DNA of 64,000 bases. It comes from Desulfitobacterium_A sp034927245. GTDB taxonomy: Bacteria > Bacillota > Desulfitobacteriia > Desulfitobacteriales > Desulfitobacteriaceae. The position numbers and the translations under genes were made by a program. The stretch lies in assembly GCF_034927245.1 (NCBI RefSeq), contig NZ_JAYFQK010000050.1, positions 1 through 64,000 of the forward strand, given 5' to 3'. The notes under the pieces are model-generated. The model made no database searches and had not been told where the DNA came from. It was given only the letters and a program-made list of their open reading frames with translations. The stretch's first letter is position 1. Each line of letters begins with the position of its first letter. Of the stretch, positions 46,305 to 55,282 are shown piece after piece.

Positions 46305-46315
46305 TTGTCAGACCG
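46305..46315. promoter_or_regulatory. Weaker FadR/LldR-like site upstream of lctP copy 3
   Basis: TTGTCAGACCG matches TGGTTAGACCA at eight of eleven positions, and the flanking bases CAGC recall CTGC of the other sites; 173 bases upstream of the start codon, as far as the sites of copies 1 and 2. Confidence 0.4.
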
Positions 46316-46414
46316 TTTAGCCATATACATAATAATCTAAATATTAGAATTAGGCAATAGATTAGCTTTATAAATAAAATTTTCACAAAACACTCCTAGA
46401 AATTGTTAATGCGT

Positions 46415-46427
46415 GTAGTTTCGCGCA
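46415..46427. repeat. Single copy of the 310-base element end
   Basis: GTAGTTTCGCGCA is identical to one terminal repeat of the element at 33893-34202. No matching second end is found nearby, so it may be a partial or relic copy. Confidence 0.4.
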
Positions 46428-46429
46428 CA

Positions 46430-46463
46430 AAAAAAGGGGCTGTTTTGCGACACAGTCCCCTTC
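46430..46463 (-). terminator. Terminator after the 154-aa gene
   Basis: Minus-strand GGGGACTGTG, loop, AACAGCCCC with a following T-run; the stem and flanks resemble the terminator at 34255-34290. Confidence 0.75.
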
Positions 46464-46498
46464 TTATTTCATGACTTTACTTCCGCCTCAGCGGTCTT

Positions 46499-46963
46499 TT
46501 AGCTTTGGTATTTCAACTCTAATTTCTTAACTTCTTCATGTATCATTTGATGGATTCGGAATAGAAGACGCTCCGCATCTAAGCGATAGATATTTAAGTA
46601 CTCCGGACTTAAAAACTCAATCTTCCGAAACTCCGGTTTCAAAACAAGGGGTAACAAATCATCTAAATTTTCCAAACGCAAAGTAAGTATCACCGGGGCA
46701 TAAGCCGTTTCCTTATTGCGGCGTCCGTCAAATTCGTTGACTGTATAGATATCAAGACTCAAATCAAATTCTTCAATCACAATTCCTTGGAGAGGAATAT
46801 TTCTCAATAAGGCGACTTCTTGTTCTCGCGTTTGTTCAGCCATTTCCTCTTTACTTTTGCCCCCAAAGAAGAAGCGGCCCGTTTTCCCTACTCCCTTAAA
46901 ATCAAGTCGTACGCGCACACGCATATGTTCTGTCAAAACTTCGTCGCCAATCTTTATTTTCAT
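46499..46963 (-). CDS. Conserved hypothetical protein, 154 residues
   Basis: I recognise no family. It appears soluble, with a beta-rich core and a C-terminal helix (LLFRIHQMIHEEVKKLELKYQS). The start at 46963 (MKIKIGDEV) is preferred because GGAGAG is six bases ahead; an in-frame ATG two codons upstream is too close to it. Single gene with a terminator downstream. Confidence 0.55.
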   Translation of the reverse strand: MKIKIGDEVLTEHMRVRVRLDFKGVGKTGRFFFGGKSKEEMAEQTREQEVALLRNIPLQGIVIEEFDLSLDIYTVNEFDGRRNKETAYAPVILTLRLENLDDLLPLVLKPEFRKIEFLSPEYLNIYRLDAERLLFRIHQMIHEEVKKLELKYQS

Positions 46964-47109
46964 CAGCATCTCTCCATGTTTAAGTTCGTTAACCTAAAAT
47001 TCGTCATTCTAATTCTATTCTCCTGCAATACGAAGGTGTAACGTCGTATTTTATGGATATACTAGTGAAGATTAGTCTATCAAGAAAATGACAACAAGGG
47101 GGATAAAGG

Positions 47110-47625
47110 ATGACTACTCGATCTGTCATAGCGATTTTTAAAGGGCCGCAGCAAACAAAAGAAGCTATCGAAGAAATCCAAGGCGAATCTCTTGCCAACA
47201 GCTTTATTTCGGTCTTGGTCCGAAGCGAATATTTACACCAAGGAAATATCAAAGAAGAACTGGCCAACGAATTAGCCTATCATCCTGCGGAAATCAATTT
47301 TGATCTTTTTAATGCTTGGCTTGTCCAAGCTCCGCCGATAGATATTCCGAACCTCGGCGAATGTGTCATAGCCGGTCCTTTGGCCAATGATTTACTTCAT
47401 CGTCCGCACGATCAAGGATTGGGGGAAGCCTTATTGGGTTATGGTATTTCCGAAGAACGTGCGCGTCACTATGAACATGAAGCCCGGAGCGGACATTTTC
47501 TCGTTCTGATCCAAACCGAACAAGAAAAAGTCAATTCCGTAGCCAACGCCCTGCAGAAATTTGGGGGACGAGATATCGAAAAATGGAATAAGGAACTCGA
47601 CCACCCTACCTACAGCAGACACTAA
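47110..47625 (+). CDS. General-stress-protein-like conserved protein, 171 residues
   Basis: The protein has an IAGPLANDLL segment, then ALLGYGISEERARHYEHEARSGHFLVLIQTE, which resembles the general stress protein 17M/YflT group in Gram-positive bacteria. No signal peptide or membrane segment is seen. AAGGGGGATAAAGG precedes the ATG. Single gene on the plus strand between two minus-strand genes. The exact role is unknown. Confidence 0.6.
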   Translation: MTTRSVIAIFKGPQQTKEAIEEIQGESLANSFISVLVRSEYLHQGNIKEELANELAYHPAEINFDLFNAWLVQAPPIDIPNLGECVIAGPLANDLLHRPHDQGLGEALLGYGISEERARHYEHEARSGHFLVLIQTEQEKVNSVANALQKFGGRDIEKWNKELDHPTYSRH

Positions 47626-47641
47626 AGCAGATACGCACATA

Positions 47642-48466
47642 CTAAATTAATTGAACCGCTCGCCGTAATTCTTGAACTTCCCTCTCACTCAATGCACGAT
47701 ACTTTCCTTGGGACAAGCGGGGAGTTAATTCAAGCGGACCAAAGCGGATTCTCTGGAGCATAAGAACCGGATAACCGACCTTAGCAAACATACGCCTGAC
47801 TTGCCGGTTTCTGCCTTCGTGAATCGTAATATCAACAAGATAGAGTGAGCCCTCACCGGAACGGGAGACTTCCCGCACTTTGGCGGGGGCTGTTTTTCCG
47901 TCCTCAAGAACAACCCCTTTTCGCAGTTGATTCAATGCCTCTCCCGTTAATTTCTCCTTAACCCCGACACGATACGTTTTCTCCACACCATAACGAGGAT
48001 GCATAAGGCGATTCGCTAATTCTCCATCATTTGTCATAAGGAGAATACCGGATGAATCATAATCTAAACGTCCAACCGGATATACTCGCTGGGGAACCTC
48101 CCGCAGCAGATCAACAACGGTTTTTCGTCCTTGAGGGTCCTTGGCGCTTGTAATAACACCGGTCGGTTTATGTAAGATATAGTAAACTAAAGTCTCTGCA
48201 GGAACGGCAACCCCCTTGCCTTGAACGGCAACCTTATCCTCAGGCTGAACCCGTGTTCCAAGGACTGTTACTACTTTGCCATTTATTGTGACCTGACCCT
48301 CAAGAATCATTTGTTCAGCCTGCCGCCGCGAGGCGATTCCGGCGTGAGCCAATAATTTCTGCAAACGCACTCCTTTGGCACCGATCGCATCATCAAGTTT
48401 ATCTTCTTGATCATTAGGTCTTTCTGTTCTCTTCACACGTTTTCTCCACTTCTCTGTTTTATTCAC
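47642..48466 (-). CDS. 23S rRNA pseudouridine synthase, RluB/RsuA type
   Basis: Converts specific uridines in 23S (or 16S) rRNA to pseudouridine. The 274-residue protein has an N-terminal S4 RNA-binding domain (about 30-85, RLQKLLAHAGIASRRQAEQM) after a basic tail, and the catalytic region with GRLDYDSSGILLMTNDGELA, in which aspartate is catalytic. The start is GTG and it overlaps the end of the glycosyltransferase gene by four bases. RluB is the best match by architecture, with RsuA as alternative. Confidence 0.9.
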   Translation of the reverse strand: MNKTEKWRKRVKRTERPNDQEDKLDDAIGAKGVRLQKLLAHAGIASRRQAEQMILEGQVTINGKVVTVLGTRVQPEDKVAVQGKGVAVPAETLVYYILHKPTGVITSAKDPQGRKTVVDLLREVPQRVYPVGRLDYDSSGILLMTNDGELANRLMHPRYGVEKTYRVGVKEKLTGEALNQLRKGVVLEDGKTAPAKVREVSRSGEGSLYLVDITIHEGRNRQVRRMFAKVGYPVLMLQRIRFGPLELTPRLSQGKYRALSEREVQELRRAVQLI

Positions 48467-49908
48467 TCTTCTTTGAGCTGATAGACACCCGGGGCGATTT
48501 CGGGAAAATGGGCCCGAACTTTATTGAGAAACTCAGGACTTTGTTTAGTGTTTGGCAGTTCGATAAAATAATCCCCCGGAATTCCGGTAAGCTCCTGCCA
48601 AGGCTCTTTATTTTTAGAAGGGTCCAGACGGTAACCGACTCTGTGTGCATAGTAAAACGTCATGGGCGGAGCATCGCTGAGAATCAGGATACTCCCTTGC
48701 GGCGTAGCATCACGCAGCCATAGGGCTTGGGTAAGATATTGCTCTTCCCAAACATACTTTCTCTCATTAGTCAGAGTACTATTAACCAACAACAAAGACA
48801 AGACAAGTATTCCGATAACCGCCCCCGGAGTTTCTTTAATTTTGACAAGGGCCTTCCCCGCCAGAAGAGCAACAGGCAGCATCACCGGTACGAGATAATA
48901 ATCAAGGGAAATTCGGGTACAAATAATAAAAATATAGGCTAAGCTAATTATACACCAAAGGAATAATCCATATAAAGTTTCCTTCTCATTCCTATTGCTC
49001 TCCGTCTTTACTGCTTTTAAATTAATTCCGGCGATCTTAAGAAATAGGAAAGCGAATTCAAGCCCCGCTAAAACTAAAACAGGAAATCCAATTCCTTCAC
49101 GCAGATGATCCGTTAGCTCAAACCAAAATAATCCCGTTGTTTCAACGACTTGCCCGGTAACGATCCCGGAAACATACTGACTATTGTGAGTCGCCCCCGC
49201 ATGGACCCAGCTGTAATAAAGCATGGGAGGAAAGAGGGCAATTCCGGAATATAGAATCAGCCGGCTTATATTCTTGTTCAAGGGCCAAAAACACATCATT
49301 ACCGCAACCGGAAAAATCATAAGCTGAGGAAGCTTAGCTAAAATTGCTAAGGCCATCATCAACCCCGCTCCCACAAGCCGCAGCCGTCCGGGTTTATCCT
49401 GCCAATGGATGAGAACATTCAAAGCCCAGACCGAACACGCCTGGGCAACCGGTTCCGGCATCACAACTCGTCCATAATAAACGGTTAGGGGGGCAAGCGC
49501 ATAAATCGCCGCAGCCCAAAAACCCACCGGCTCGGAGAAACACTTTTTCCCAAGCACAAAGGTTCCCCAAATCGTCAGTAAGGAAAATAGGATACTCCAA
49601 ACCCTGCCCCAGAGATCAGACCAGCCGAACCAAGACCACGTCCAGGCCAAAAGATAGGGTAGAAAAGGGAATTCCAGCTCCACTTTTTGAGGAACCATTC
49701 CATCATAGCTTAACGTAGGAAACCAGACCTGAGGAATATCCGAAAGTTTACCCAGCATATGATAGGCCATGCTTGCTGTATCCGCTTGTCTCCAGCCCTG
49801 ATCATCTAAAAGCGGATTATGGATTCCTCTCAATCGCAGCAAAGCCCCCGCTACGAGAATCATCAGAAAAAGCCAGCGCATCGGGGATTGCTTTATTCTT
49901 CCACCCAT
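48463..49908 (-). CDS. Glycosyltransferase family 39-type membrane protein
   Basis: A protein of 481 residues with about ten membrane segments. Near the N-terminus is the loop NPLLDDQGWRQADTASMAYH with the acidic pair expected in GT39/ArnT-type enzymes, which transfer sugars from polyprenyl-phosphate donors on the outer face of the membrane. The preceding GT2 gene (DPM1-like) would make the polyprenyl-phosphate sugar. I chose the ATG at 49908 with GGAG upstream, although a GTG five codons earlier is possible. It overlaps the GT2 gene at its start. Confidence 0.85.
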   Translation of the reverse strand: MGGRIKQSPMRWLFLMILVAGALLRLRGIHNPLLDDQGWRQADTASMAYHMLGKLSDIPQVWFPTLSYDGMVPQKVELEFPFLPYLLAWTWSWFGWSDLWGRVWSILFSLLTIWGTFVLGKKCFSEPVGFWAAAIYALAPLTVYYGRVVMPEPVAQACSVWALNVLIHWQDKPGRLRLVGAGLMMALAILAKLPQLMIFPVAVMMCFWPLNKNISRLILYSGIALFPPMLYYSWVHAGATHNSQYVSGIVTGQVVETTGLFWFELTDHLREGIGFPVLVLAGLEFAFLFLKIAGINLKAVKTESNRNEKETLYGLFLWCIISLAYIFIICTRISLDYYLVPVMLPVALLAGKALVKIKETPGAVIGILVLSLLLVNSTLTNERKYVWEEQYLTQALWLRDATPQGSILILSDAPPMTFYYAHRVGYRLDPSKNKEPWQELTGIPGDYFIELPNTKQSPEFLNKVRAHFPEIAPGVYQLKEE

Positions 49909-50660
49909 TCTACCGAGCTCCACGCTCCTTTTTTTAATCGATAGATCAGCGTAAAGTACCCTTTTATCGTTGACGCGATTTTCATTTTACTTTTTCCCTG
50001 TTTTTTTTCATAATGTAAAATTAATGGAACCTCAGCGATACTATGACAAAACGGAACTACTTTTACGAGCAGTTCAACCATTGCCGAAAAGTTCCGGCTT
50101 TCCATCAACTGATCTCCATAATGGAGATAGGCGCGTTTCAGAACCGAAAGTCTATAAGCCCTGTAACCACAAGAGTAATCTTTCACCTCCGGAATCGGAA
50201 AAAAGAATGTCATAACATGGCCCGCGCCCCAAGACAATAGTTTTCGAAAAGAGCTGAGACCCAATTGCTGTCCTCCCGCGGCATACCTTGAAGCGATGAC
50301 CAAATCGTACCCTTCGTTTATCTTTTGGAGCAGAAGCGGAATTCGATCCGCGGGATGAGTATTATCCGCATCTAAGGTAATAATAATATCTTGTTCCGCA
50401 TTCACCGAAGAACCATTTAAAACATAGGAAAACCCTGTCATCAGAGCCCCGCCGAGTCCCTTATTTTCCGCATGGTTGAGGACTTGAATATTCCCTAACC
50501 GTTGGGCGTATTCCTCCGCTACAGCTGATGTTTGATCCGTACTGGCATCATTCACGACAAGAATGCGATGAGGTTCCTCTTTCAACACAGAATCAAGATC
50601 TTTAAGCAGATCGCCCAAACAGGCTTGTTCATTATAAGCCGGCAAAACAATAAAAAGCAT
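49893..50660 (-). CDS. Glycosyltransferase family 2, DPM1-like
   Basis: A 255-residue cytosolic or membrane-associated GT-A enzyme with LFIVLPAYNEQ at the N-terminus, LVVNDASTDQTSA (about 34-46) and ITLDADNTHPAD with the DxD-type site (about 93-104), then RYAAGGQQLG. Such enzymes charge polyprenyl phosphate with a sugar for use by the membrane transferase that follows. Its ATG lies within a strong hairpin (50657-50696), so translation may be controlled. Confidence 0.9.
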   Translation of the reverse strand: MLFIVLPAYNEQACLGDLLKDLDSVLKEEPHRILVVNDASTDQTSAVAEEYAQRLGNIQVLNHAENKGLGGALMTGFSYVLNGSSVNAEQDIIITLDADNTHPADRIPLLLQKINEGYDLVIASRYAAGGQQLGLSSFRKLLSWGAGHVMTFFFPIPEVKDYSCGYRAYRLSVLKRAYLHYGDQLMESRNFSAMVELLVKVVPFCHSIAEVPLILHYEKKQGKSKMKIASTIKGYFTLIYRLKKGAWSSVEWVEE

Positions 50661-50696
50661 ACTACGACCGCCTCCTTTGGTCTCTTCGTAGTATGC
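50657..50696 (-). promoter_or_regulatory. Hairpin enclosing the start codon and Shine-Dalgarno of the GT2 gene
   Basis: Eleven-base perfect arms (GCATACTACGA / TCGTAGTATGC) enclose an 18-base loop. On the minus strand AGGAGG is in the loop and the ATG of the GT2 gene is in the stem. There is no T-run after the stem, so a terminator is unlikely and translational control is possible. Confidence 0.6.
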
Positions 50697-50708
50697 GCAT
50701 TCTTAGCC

Positions 50709-51248
50709 TTAATAAAACGTATAAAGTACAATCCCAATCGAGGCTATTAAACCGATGACATCAGCCATCAAACCCAACTTTAAAGCGTAGCGGTGTTTCT
50801 TAATGCCAACTGATCCGAAATATACGGTCAAAACAAAAAAGGTCGTATCCGTGCTTCCTTGTAATGTGGAGGCAATTCGTCCAATCATTGAATCAGGACC
50901 GTATTGGTCAATCAATTGCGTGGCCACGCCAAGGGCTCCCGAACCACTTAACGGACGCATCACCGCAAGCGGAATAATGGCTGTAAGATTAGGATCCAGA
51001 CCAAAGTATACAAAGACAGGCTGCAAGAATCGTGAAAGAATTTCTAATGCTCCGGAATCAACAAAAACACGAATCGAAACCAGCATACCGATGAGAAAAG
51101 GCATAATTTTTACGCCGGTCTTAAAACCTTCTTCTGCTCCCGTAACGAAGGATTCATAAACCGGAACTTTGCGCAGATAGGCAATAATAGGGATAAAGAG
51201 CAGCAAAAAGGGTATCGCCCACCGTGAAATCTCAGCAATAAGCCTCAT
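50709..51248 (-). CDS. spmB: Spore maturation protein B
   Basis: A 179-residue membrane protein with a nucleoside-transporter-like gate domain (about 40-140, including RPLSGSGALGVATQLI). SpmA and SpmB act together in spore-core dehydration and heat resistance. The ATG overlaps the stop of spmA by four bases (ATGA). Length and five or so membrane segments are normal. Confidence 0.95.
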   Translation of the reverse strand: MRLIAEISRWAIPFLLLFIPIIAYLRKVPVYESFVTGAEEGFKTGVKIMPFLIGMLVSIRVFVDSGALEILSRFLQPVFVYFGLDPNLTAIIPLAVMRPLSGSGALGVATQLIDQYGPDSMIGRIASTLQGSTDTTFFVLTVYFGSVGIKKHRYALKLGLMADVIGLIASIGIVLYTFY

Positions 51249-51826
51249 GCTTTACTCCTCCGGCGAATCACAGAATCCACAATAATGGCTACCGTCATGG
51301 CACACCCTGTTGCAAAAATTGTCGTACCGATAATCTCTGTGGGGTTGACCGAATTCGCCTTTAGCCGGACTCCGATAATTGTCGCCGGAATCAGCGTGAT
51401 ACAAGATGTATTTAAAGCTAAAAAGGTAATCATCGCCTGACTGGCCACTTCCGGATGGGAATTTTCCTTCTGCAGCTCTTGCATTGCCTTAAGTCCGAAG
51501 GGAGTCGCGGCATTTCCTAACCCTAAGATGTTCGCGGTTAAATTCATAATGATTGCCCCTAAAGCCGGGCTGTCCGGTTTTAGGGTTGGAAACAGGCGGC
51601 GAATAACAGGACCGAAAAGCCGTGCCAGTCCTTGAATAAAGCCGGCTTCCTCTGCCAAATGCATCAGCCCTAACCAAAGACTCATTACTCCAATGAGGCC
51701 AAGGGCAGTCTCTACCCCAAGTTCTGCGGCTTGCATAGCAGATGCTGTCACCGTATCAATTCGTCCATTAATTGCAGCCACGATTATCCCCGTCGCTAAC
51801 ATAAACAGCCAAATCGCGTTAACCAT
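51245..51826 (-). CDS. spmA: Spore maturation protein A
   Basis: A 193-residue membrane protein, partner of SpmB, with a gate-domain segment (IMNLTANILGLGNAATPFGL, about 93-112) and five or so membrane segments. AAGGGGGAGTAGGGT precedes the ATG. It is the first gene of the two-gene operon and is needed for spore-core dehydration in B. subtilis. Confidence 0.95.
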   Translation of the reverse strand: MVNAIWLFMLATGIIVAAINGRIDTVTASAMQAAELGVETALGLIGVMSLWLGLMHLAEEAGFIQGLARLFGPVIRRLFPTLKPDSPALGAIIMNLTANILGLGNAATPFGLKAMQELQKENSHPEVASQAMITFLALNTSCITLIPATIIGVRLKANSVNPTEIIGTTIFATGCAMTVAIIVDSVIRRRSKA

Positions 51827-51890
51827 ACCCTACTCCCCCTTGTCAAATCTTATGATTGGACAAGAGAGATTAGACCGTTTAATCCATATA

Positions 51891-51932
51891 GAAAACCGGT
51901 ACCCATGATTTAATCACTTGTACCGGCTTTAA
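51891..51932 (-). terminator. Terminator of ytfJ
   Basis: Minus-strand AAAGCCGGTAC and GTACCGGTTTTC around a 17-base loop, about 50 bases beyond the ytfJ stop. Confidence 0.75.
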
Positions 51933-51980
51933 AGGAACTTACTTTAGATGAAATTTTGACTTCATCTGACGTTTATACGA

Positions 51981-52442
51981 TTAGTCTTTTTCAATAATGA
52001 TATCCTCTTCTTTCTCGTCGTTTGACTTCGTTTGGGACCCCCTTTTCTTTAAAACGGCCGCAACCTTATCAAACATCCCCGGAACTTCATCGATGATTCG
52101 ATCCACAATCATATTGTTATCAACGGGCAGCAGTCGAATCTGTCCATGACCCACCACCAGGAAACCTACCGGCTGAACCGATACTCCTGCGCCGCTTCCT
52201 CCACCAAACGGTAAAGGGGTAGAAGCCTGTTTGCTTTTGTCATCGTCGTTATTTTTCTCGCCATCCGGCGGCGGAAATTCACTGCCACCCGCCGCAAAGC
52301 CGCATGCTACCTTAGAGATCGGAATGATTATCGACCCATCCGGAGCCTCGACGGGATCGCCTATTATCGTATTTACATCAACCATTTGTTGAATACTTTC
52401 CATAGCCGTCTTCATTAACGCTTCAATCGGATGATTCCCCAT
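51981..52442 (-). CDS. ytfJ: Sporulation protein YtfJ (GerW family)
   Basis: A 153-residue protein with the family start NHPIEALMKTAMESIQQMVD and the glycine-rich central block KVACGFAAGGSEF, then PFGGGSGAGVSVQPVGFLVV, both diagnostic. In B. subtilis it is made in the mother cell and affects spore germination. The acidic C-terminus (DEKEEDIIIEKD) is variable. AAGGAGGAATACTTTAT precedes the ATG. B. subtilis has ytfI (DUF2953) next to ytfJ; here a DUF2953 gene is at 56199, beyond the hydrogenase operon. Confidence 0.92.
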   Translation of the reverse strand: MGNHPIEALMKTAMESIQQMVDVNTIIGDPVEAPDGSIIIPISKVACGFAAGGSEFPPPDGEKNNDDDKSKQASTPLPFGGGSGAGVSVQPVGFLVVGHGQIRLLPVDNNMIVDRIIDEVPGMFDKVAAVLKKRGSQTKSNDEKEEDIIIEKD

Positions 52443-52742
52443 ATAAAGTATTCCTCCTTATCACCATCACCGGATAAAAACCGTACATAAATAAAACCTT
52501 CGAGCCTAATATGTCCGATTTACAAGATAATATGCACGATTATATTTTCACAAGTCATCAAGAGCTTGTATTTTATAGGAATAACCTATTGTGAGAATAA
52601 GAATATAGTATTTTACATATTCGGAATATTTCGCTTAAAATATATATGTGAAAGTTATCTTTAGAACATCATAGCTATAATGAGTAAATTATGTGTACTT
52701 GCAATCCTATCATACTGCTATTTTAAAAAAGGGGTGAGAGAT
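52443..52742. other. Divergent intergenic region upstream of the hydrogenase operon
   Basis: About 300 bases between ytfJ and the hydrogenase small subunit. It is AT-rich, with short inverted repeats such as ATAGG/CCTAT near 52575-52592. Several A/T-rich hexamers could be a -10, but no pair stands out. No gene is visible. Confidence 0.45.
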
Positions 52743-53693
52743 TTGAAAAAAGGTCAAAGTTTATCAGAAGTAGGTTATCAACGGCTAGAACGGAAAGGAA
52801 TATCCAGACGTGATTTCATTAAGCTTATATCCATGACATGCTTAGCTTTTGGTATTGATCCTGTTCTGGCACCCAAAATGGCTGATGCGGCAACCGAAAA
52901 TCTCGTTAAGAAACCCATCATTTGGATGCAGGGATTGAGTTGCACAGGATGCAGCGAATCCTTGCTCAGCTCACTAGATCCAAGCCCGGAACAAATTTTG
53001 CTTGACGTTTTATCCGTAAGATTTCATCCTACCTTGATGGCAGCTTCCGGGTCTGATGCAGTCGATGGTTTAAATGAGTGCATCAAAAACGGAAGCTACA
53101 TTTTAGTGCTTGAGGGCGCTATCCCGACAGCAGACCCAAGGTATTGCATGGTTGAAAATCAATCCTTCCTCGATTTGTTCAAAAACGCAGCTGCAAAGGC
53201 CGAACTTGTCTTAGCCGTGGGTTCTTGTGCCAGCTATGGAGGAATTCCTCGGGCAGGGATTACGGGGGCTAAAGGAGCCAGAGACATTCTAAAGGGTGTA
53301 AAACTGGTTAATCTGCCCAGTTGCCCCGTTAAGCCAACTCGGCTGGTTGGAACCCTTTTATATTATTTAAGCAACAATGCGCTGCCCCGTTTGGATGAAG
53401 AAGGACGCCCCGTCAATTATTACCGTTATACACTCCATGATAGTTGTTTCAGACGGCTCCATTATGAATCCGGTGAATTTTTACAAGACTGGAATAACCC
53501 CGATACCGCTGATTGGTGTCTTTATGAAAAAGGATGCAAAGGGCAAGAGACCTTTACGACATGCGGCGGTGATTTCTGGAATGATGGGGTAAGCTTCTGC
53601 GGTTTTGCCGGATCACCTTGCGCCGGCTGTAGTCAACCCGAATATTATGATCAACTTGCCCCCTTATTTCAAAACCCTAAGGAGGTAAAATAA
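52743..53693 (+). CDS. [NiFe] hydrogenase small subunit, Tat-exported
   Basis: The small subunit carries the Fe-S clusters that take electrons from the Ni-Fe site. The 316-residue protein begins at a TTG with GGGGTGA just before; RRDFIK at about 22-27 followed by a hydrophobic stretch is a Tat signal. Cysteine motifs are GLSCTGCSESLL (proximal cluster), VGSCASYGG, and near the C-terminus CLYEKGCKG and CGFAGSPCAGCSQPEYYD. It is the first gene of a three-gene plus-strand operon, followed by the large subunit with no gap. The paired subunits would be exported together to the outside of the membrane for H2 uptake. Confidence 0.94.
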   Translation: MKKGQSLSEVGYQRLERKGISRRDFIKLISMTCLAFGIDPVLAPKMADAATENLVKKPIIWMQGLSCTGCSESLLSSLDPSPEQILLDVLSVRFHPTLMAASGSDAVDGLNECIKNGSYILVLEGAIPTADPRYCMVENQSFLDLFKNAAAKAELVLAVGSCASYGGIPRAGITGAKGARDILKGVKLVNLPSCPVKPTRLVGTLLYYLSNNALPRLDEEGRPVNYYRYTLHDSCFRRLHYESGEFLQDWNNPDTADWCLYEKGCKGQETFTTCGGDFWNDGVSFCGFAGSPCAGCSQPEYYDQLAPLFQNPKEVK

Positions 53694-55247
53694 ATGGGCA
53701 CGAAAATCGTTGTTGATCCTGTCACGAGAATTGAGGGACATTTACGCTTGGAGGTCGAAGTTGAAAATGGAATTGTCGTTAACGCCTGGACGAAAGGAAC
53801 CATGTTTCGGGGCATAGAGCAAATTGTCCAAAACAGAGATCCGCGCGACGCCATTTATATTACCGAACGCGTCTGTGGTGTTTGCATGGGATCGCACGGC
53901 TGGACTTCCGCACTGGCACTTGAAGATGCCTTTAAAACGAACTTGCCGCGGGTAGCTCGACTGATTCGCAATCTTCTCGTCGGCTCCCTCTGGCTTCATG
54001 ACCATGTCCTTCATTTTTATCATCTATCAGCCTTAGATTATCTCGACATCTTGGCCATTAAAGATTACCAAGGTCATGATAAAGACCTTCTGGGAGTAAA
54101 GGATAAGATCATGAAGCTGGTTCAAATCGGCGATACGGCCCCCTTCACTCCACGATACCAACCGGATGATTATTCCATAAAAAATCCGGAAATGGTCACA
54201 AGTGCGGTCGCGCACTACATACAGGCCCTTAAAATTCAAGGCATAGCCAAAAAGATGTCCGCTATTCTGGGGGGAAAACAACCCCATCAGTCCAGCATCG
54301 TTCTGGGGGGAGTAACCCTATGTCCGACTGAGAAACAGCTTGAGCAGTTTAAAACATTGCTTGAGGAAGTTGCTGACTTTATCACTAAAATCTATATACC
54401 GGATGTGGAGGCCTTTGCCACAGGCCCGCTTTTGTCTTTGGCGCGCTCCGAATTCGGAAAAGGCCCGGGCAATTATCTGGCCTATGGGGCTTTCCCCATG
54501 ACAGATTCCGGCGACGGAAAATTGATGGGCGGAGGCTTTATTTCAGAAAATCGACTTCAAAGCCCTCAACCTGTGGATCAAAAAGAAATCACCGAAGCTG
54601 TAACATACTCATGGTATCAAGAAACCTCCCCTGCTCACCCCTGGGCGGGTGCTACCGAAGTTGACTTGGATAAAGAAAATGCTTATTCCTTCATCAAAGC
54701 CCCAAGATATAATGGCTTTGCAACCGAGGTTGGCCCGCTTGCCAGAATGCTGGTCAGCAAAAACGAAAGATTGCTAACAACAATGCAAAAGTATTCTATG
54801 CAGCCGGGTACCGTTACACGCCATCTTGCCCGGGCATATGAAACCGACCTGGTTCTTAAAGCAATGCAGGGCTGGCTGGAAGATTTAGCCCACGAAGTCA
54901 CCTCCCGTACCTCTGCGACCAAGATCCACGATTCCTCTTCTTGGGAACCTATTGAATCGGGACAAGGGGTGGGTTTGAACGAAGCGCCCCGAGGGGCACT
55001 GGGTCATTGGGTAAAAATTGAAGATCATAAAATCAAAAACTACCAAATGGTTGTTCCTACAACCTGGAATGCCTCTCCGCGCGATGAGAACGGAGTTCCG
55101 GGTCCCATTGAACAAGCTCTGATTGATACTGAAGTCAACCCAGATAATCCAATAAATTTAGTTCGCGTGATCCGTTCCTTTGACCCTTGTTTAGCCTGTG
55201 CCGTTCATTTGTTGACCCCGAGCGGCGGGAAAATTGTAAAACTTTAA
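53694..55247 (+). CDS. [NiFe] hydrogenase large subunit
   Basis: The catalytic subunit (517 residues) has the four nickel-binding cysteines: RVCGVCMGSHGW near residue 60 and DPCLACAVH near the C-terminus. After AVH a tail of about 12 residues follows and must be removed by a maturation protease, as in this family. The ATG follows AAGGAGGTAAAATAA directly after the small-subunit stop. Group 1 periplasmic/extracytoplasmic uptake hydrogenase is the best class. No hyp genes or protease gene are in the window, so they must be elsewhere. Confidence 0.96.
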   Translation: MGTKIVVDPVTRIEGHLRLEVEVENGIVVNAWTKGTMFRGIEQIVQNRDPRDAIYITERVCGVCMGSHGWTSALALEDAFKTNLPRVARLIRNLLVGSLWLHDHVLHFYHLSALDYLDILAIKDYQGHDKDLLGVKDKIMKLVQIGDTAPFTPRYQPDDYSIKNPEMVTSAVAHYIQALKIQGIAKKMSAILGGKQPHQSSIVLGGVTLCPTEKQLEQFKTLLEEVADFITKIYIPDVEAFATGPLLSLARSEFGKGPGNYLAYGAFPMTDSGDGKLMGGGFISENRLQSPQPVDQKEITEAVTYSWYQETSPAHPWAGATEVDLDKENAYSFIKAPRYNGFATEVGPLARMLVSKNERLLTTMQKYSMQPGTVTRHLARAYETDLVLKAMQGWLEDLAHEVTSRTSATKIHDSSSWEPIESGQGVGLNEAPRGALGHWVKIEDHKIKNYQMVVPTTWNASPRDENGVPGPIEQALIDTEVNPDNPINLVRVIRSFDPCLACAVHLLTPSGGKIVKL

Positions 55248-55282
55248 CGTGACAAAAATAAGAGAAAGGGAGGAACTTAAAA

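Noticed and set aside
52575..52640. Rex or FNR-type operator before the hydrogenase genes
   Set aside because: Short inverted repeats are present, but none matches TTGTGAA-N4-TTCACAA or the FNR site well enough.
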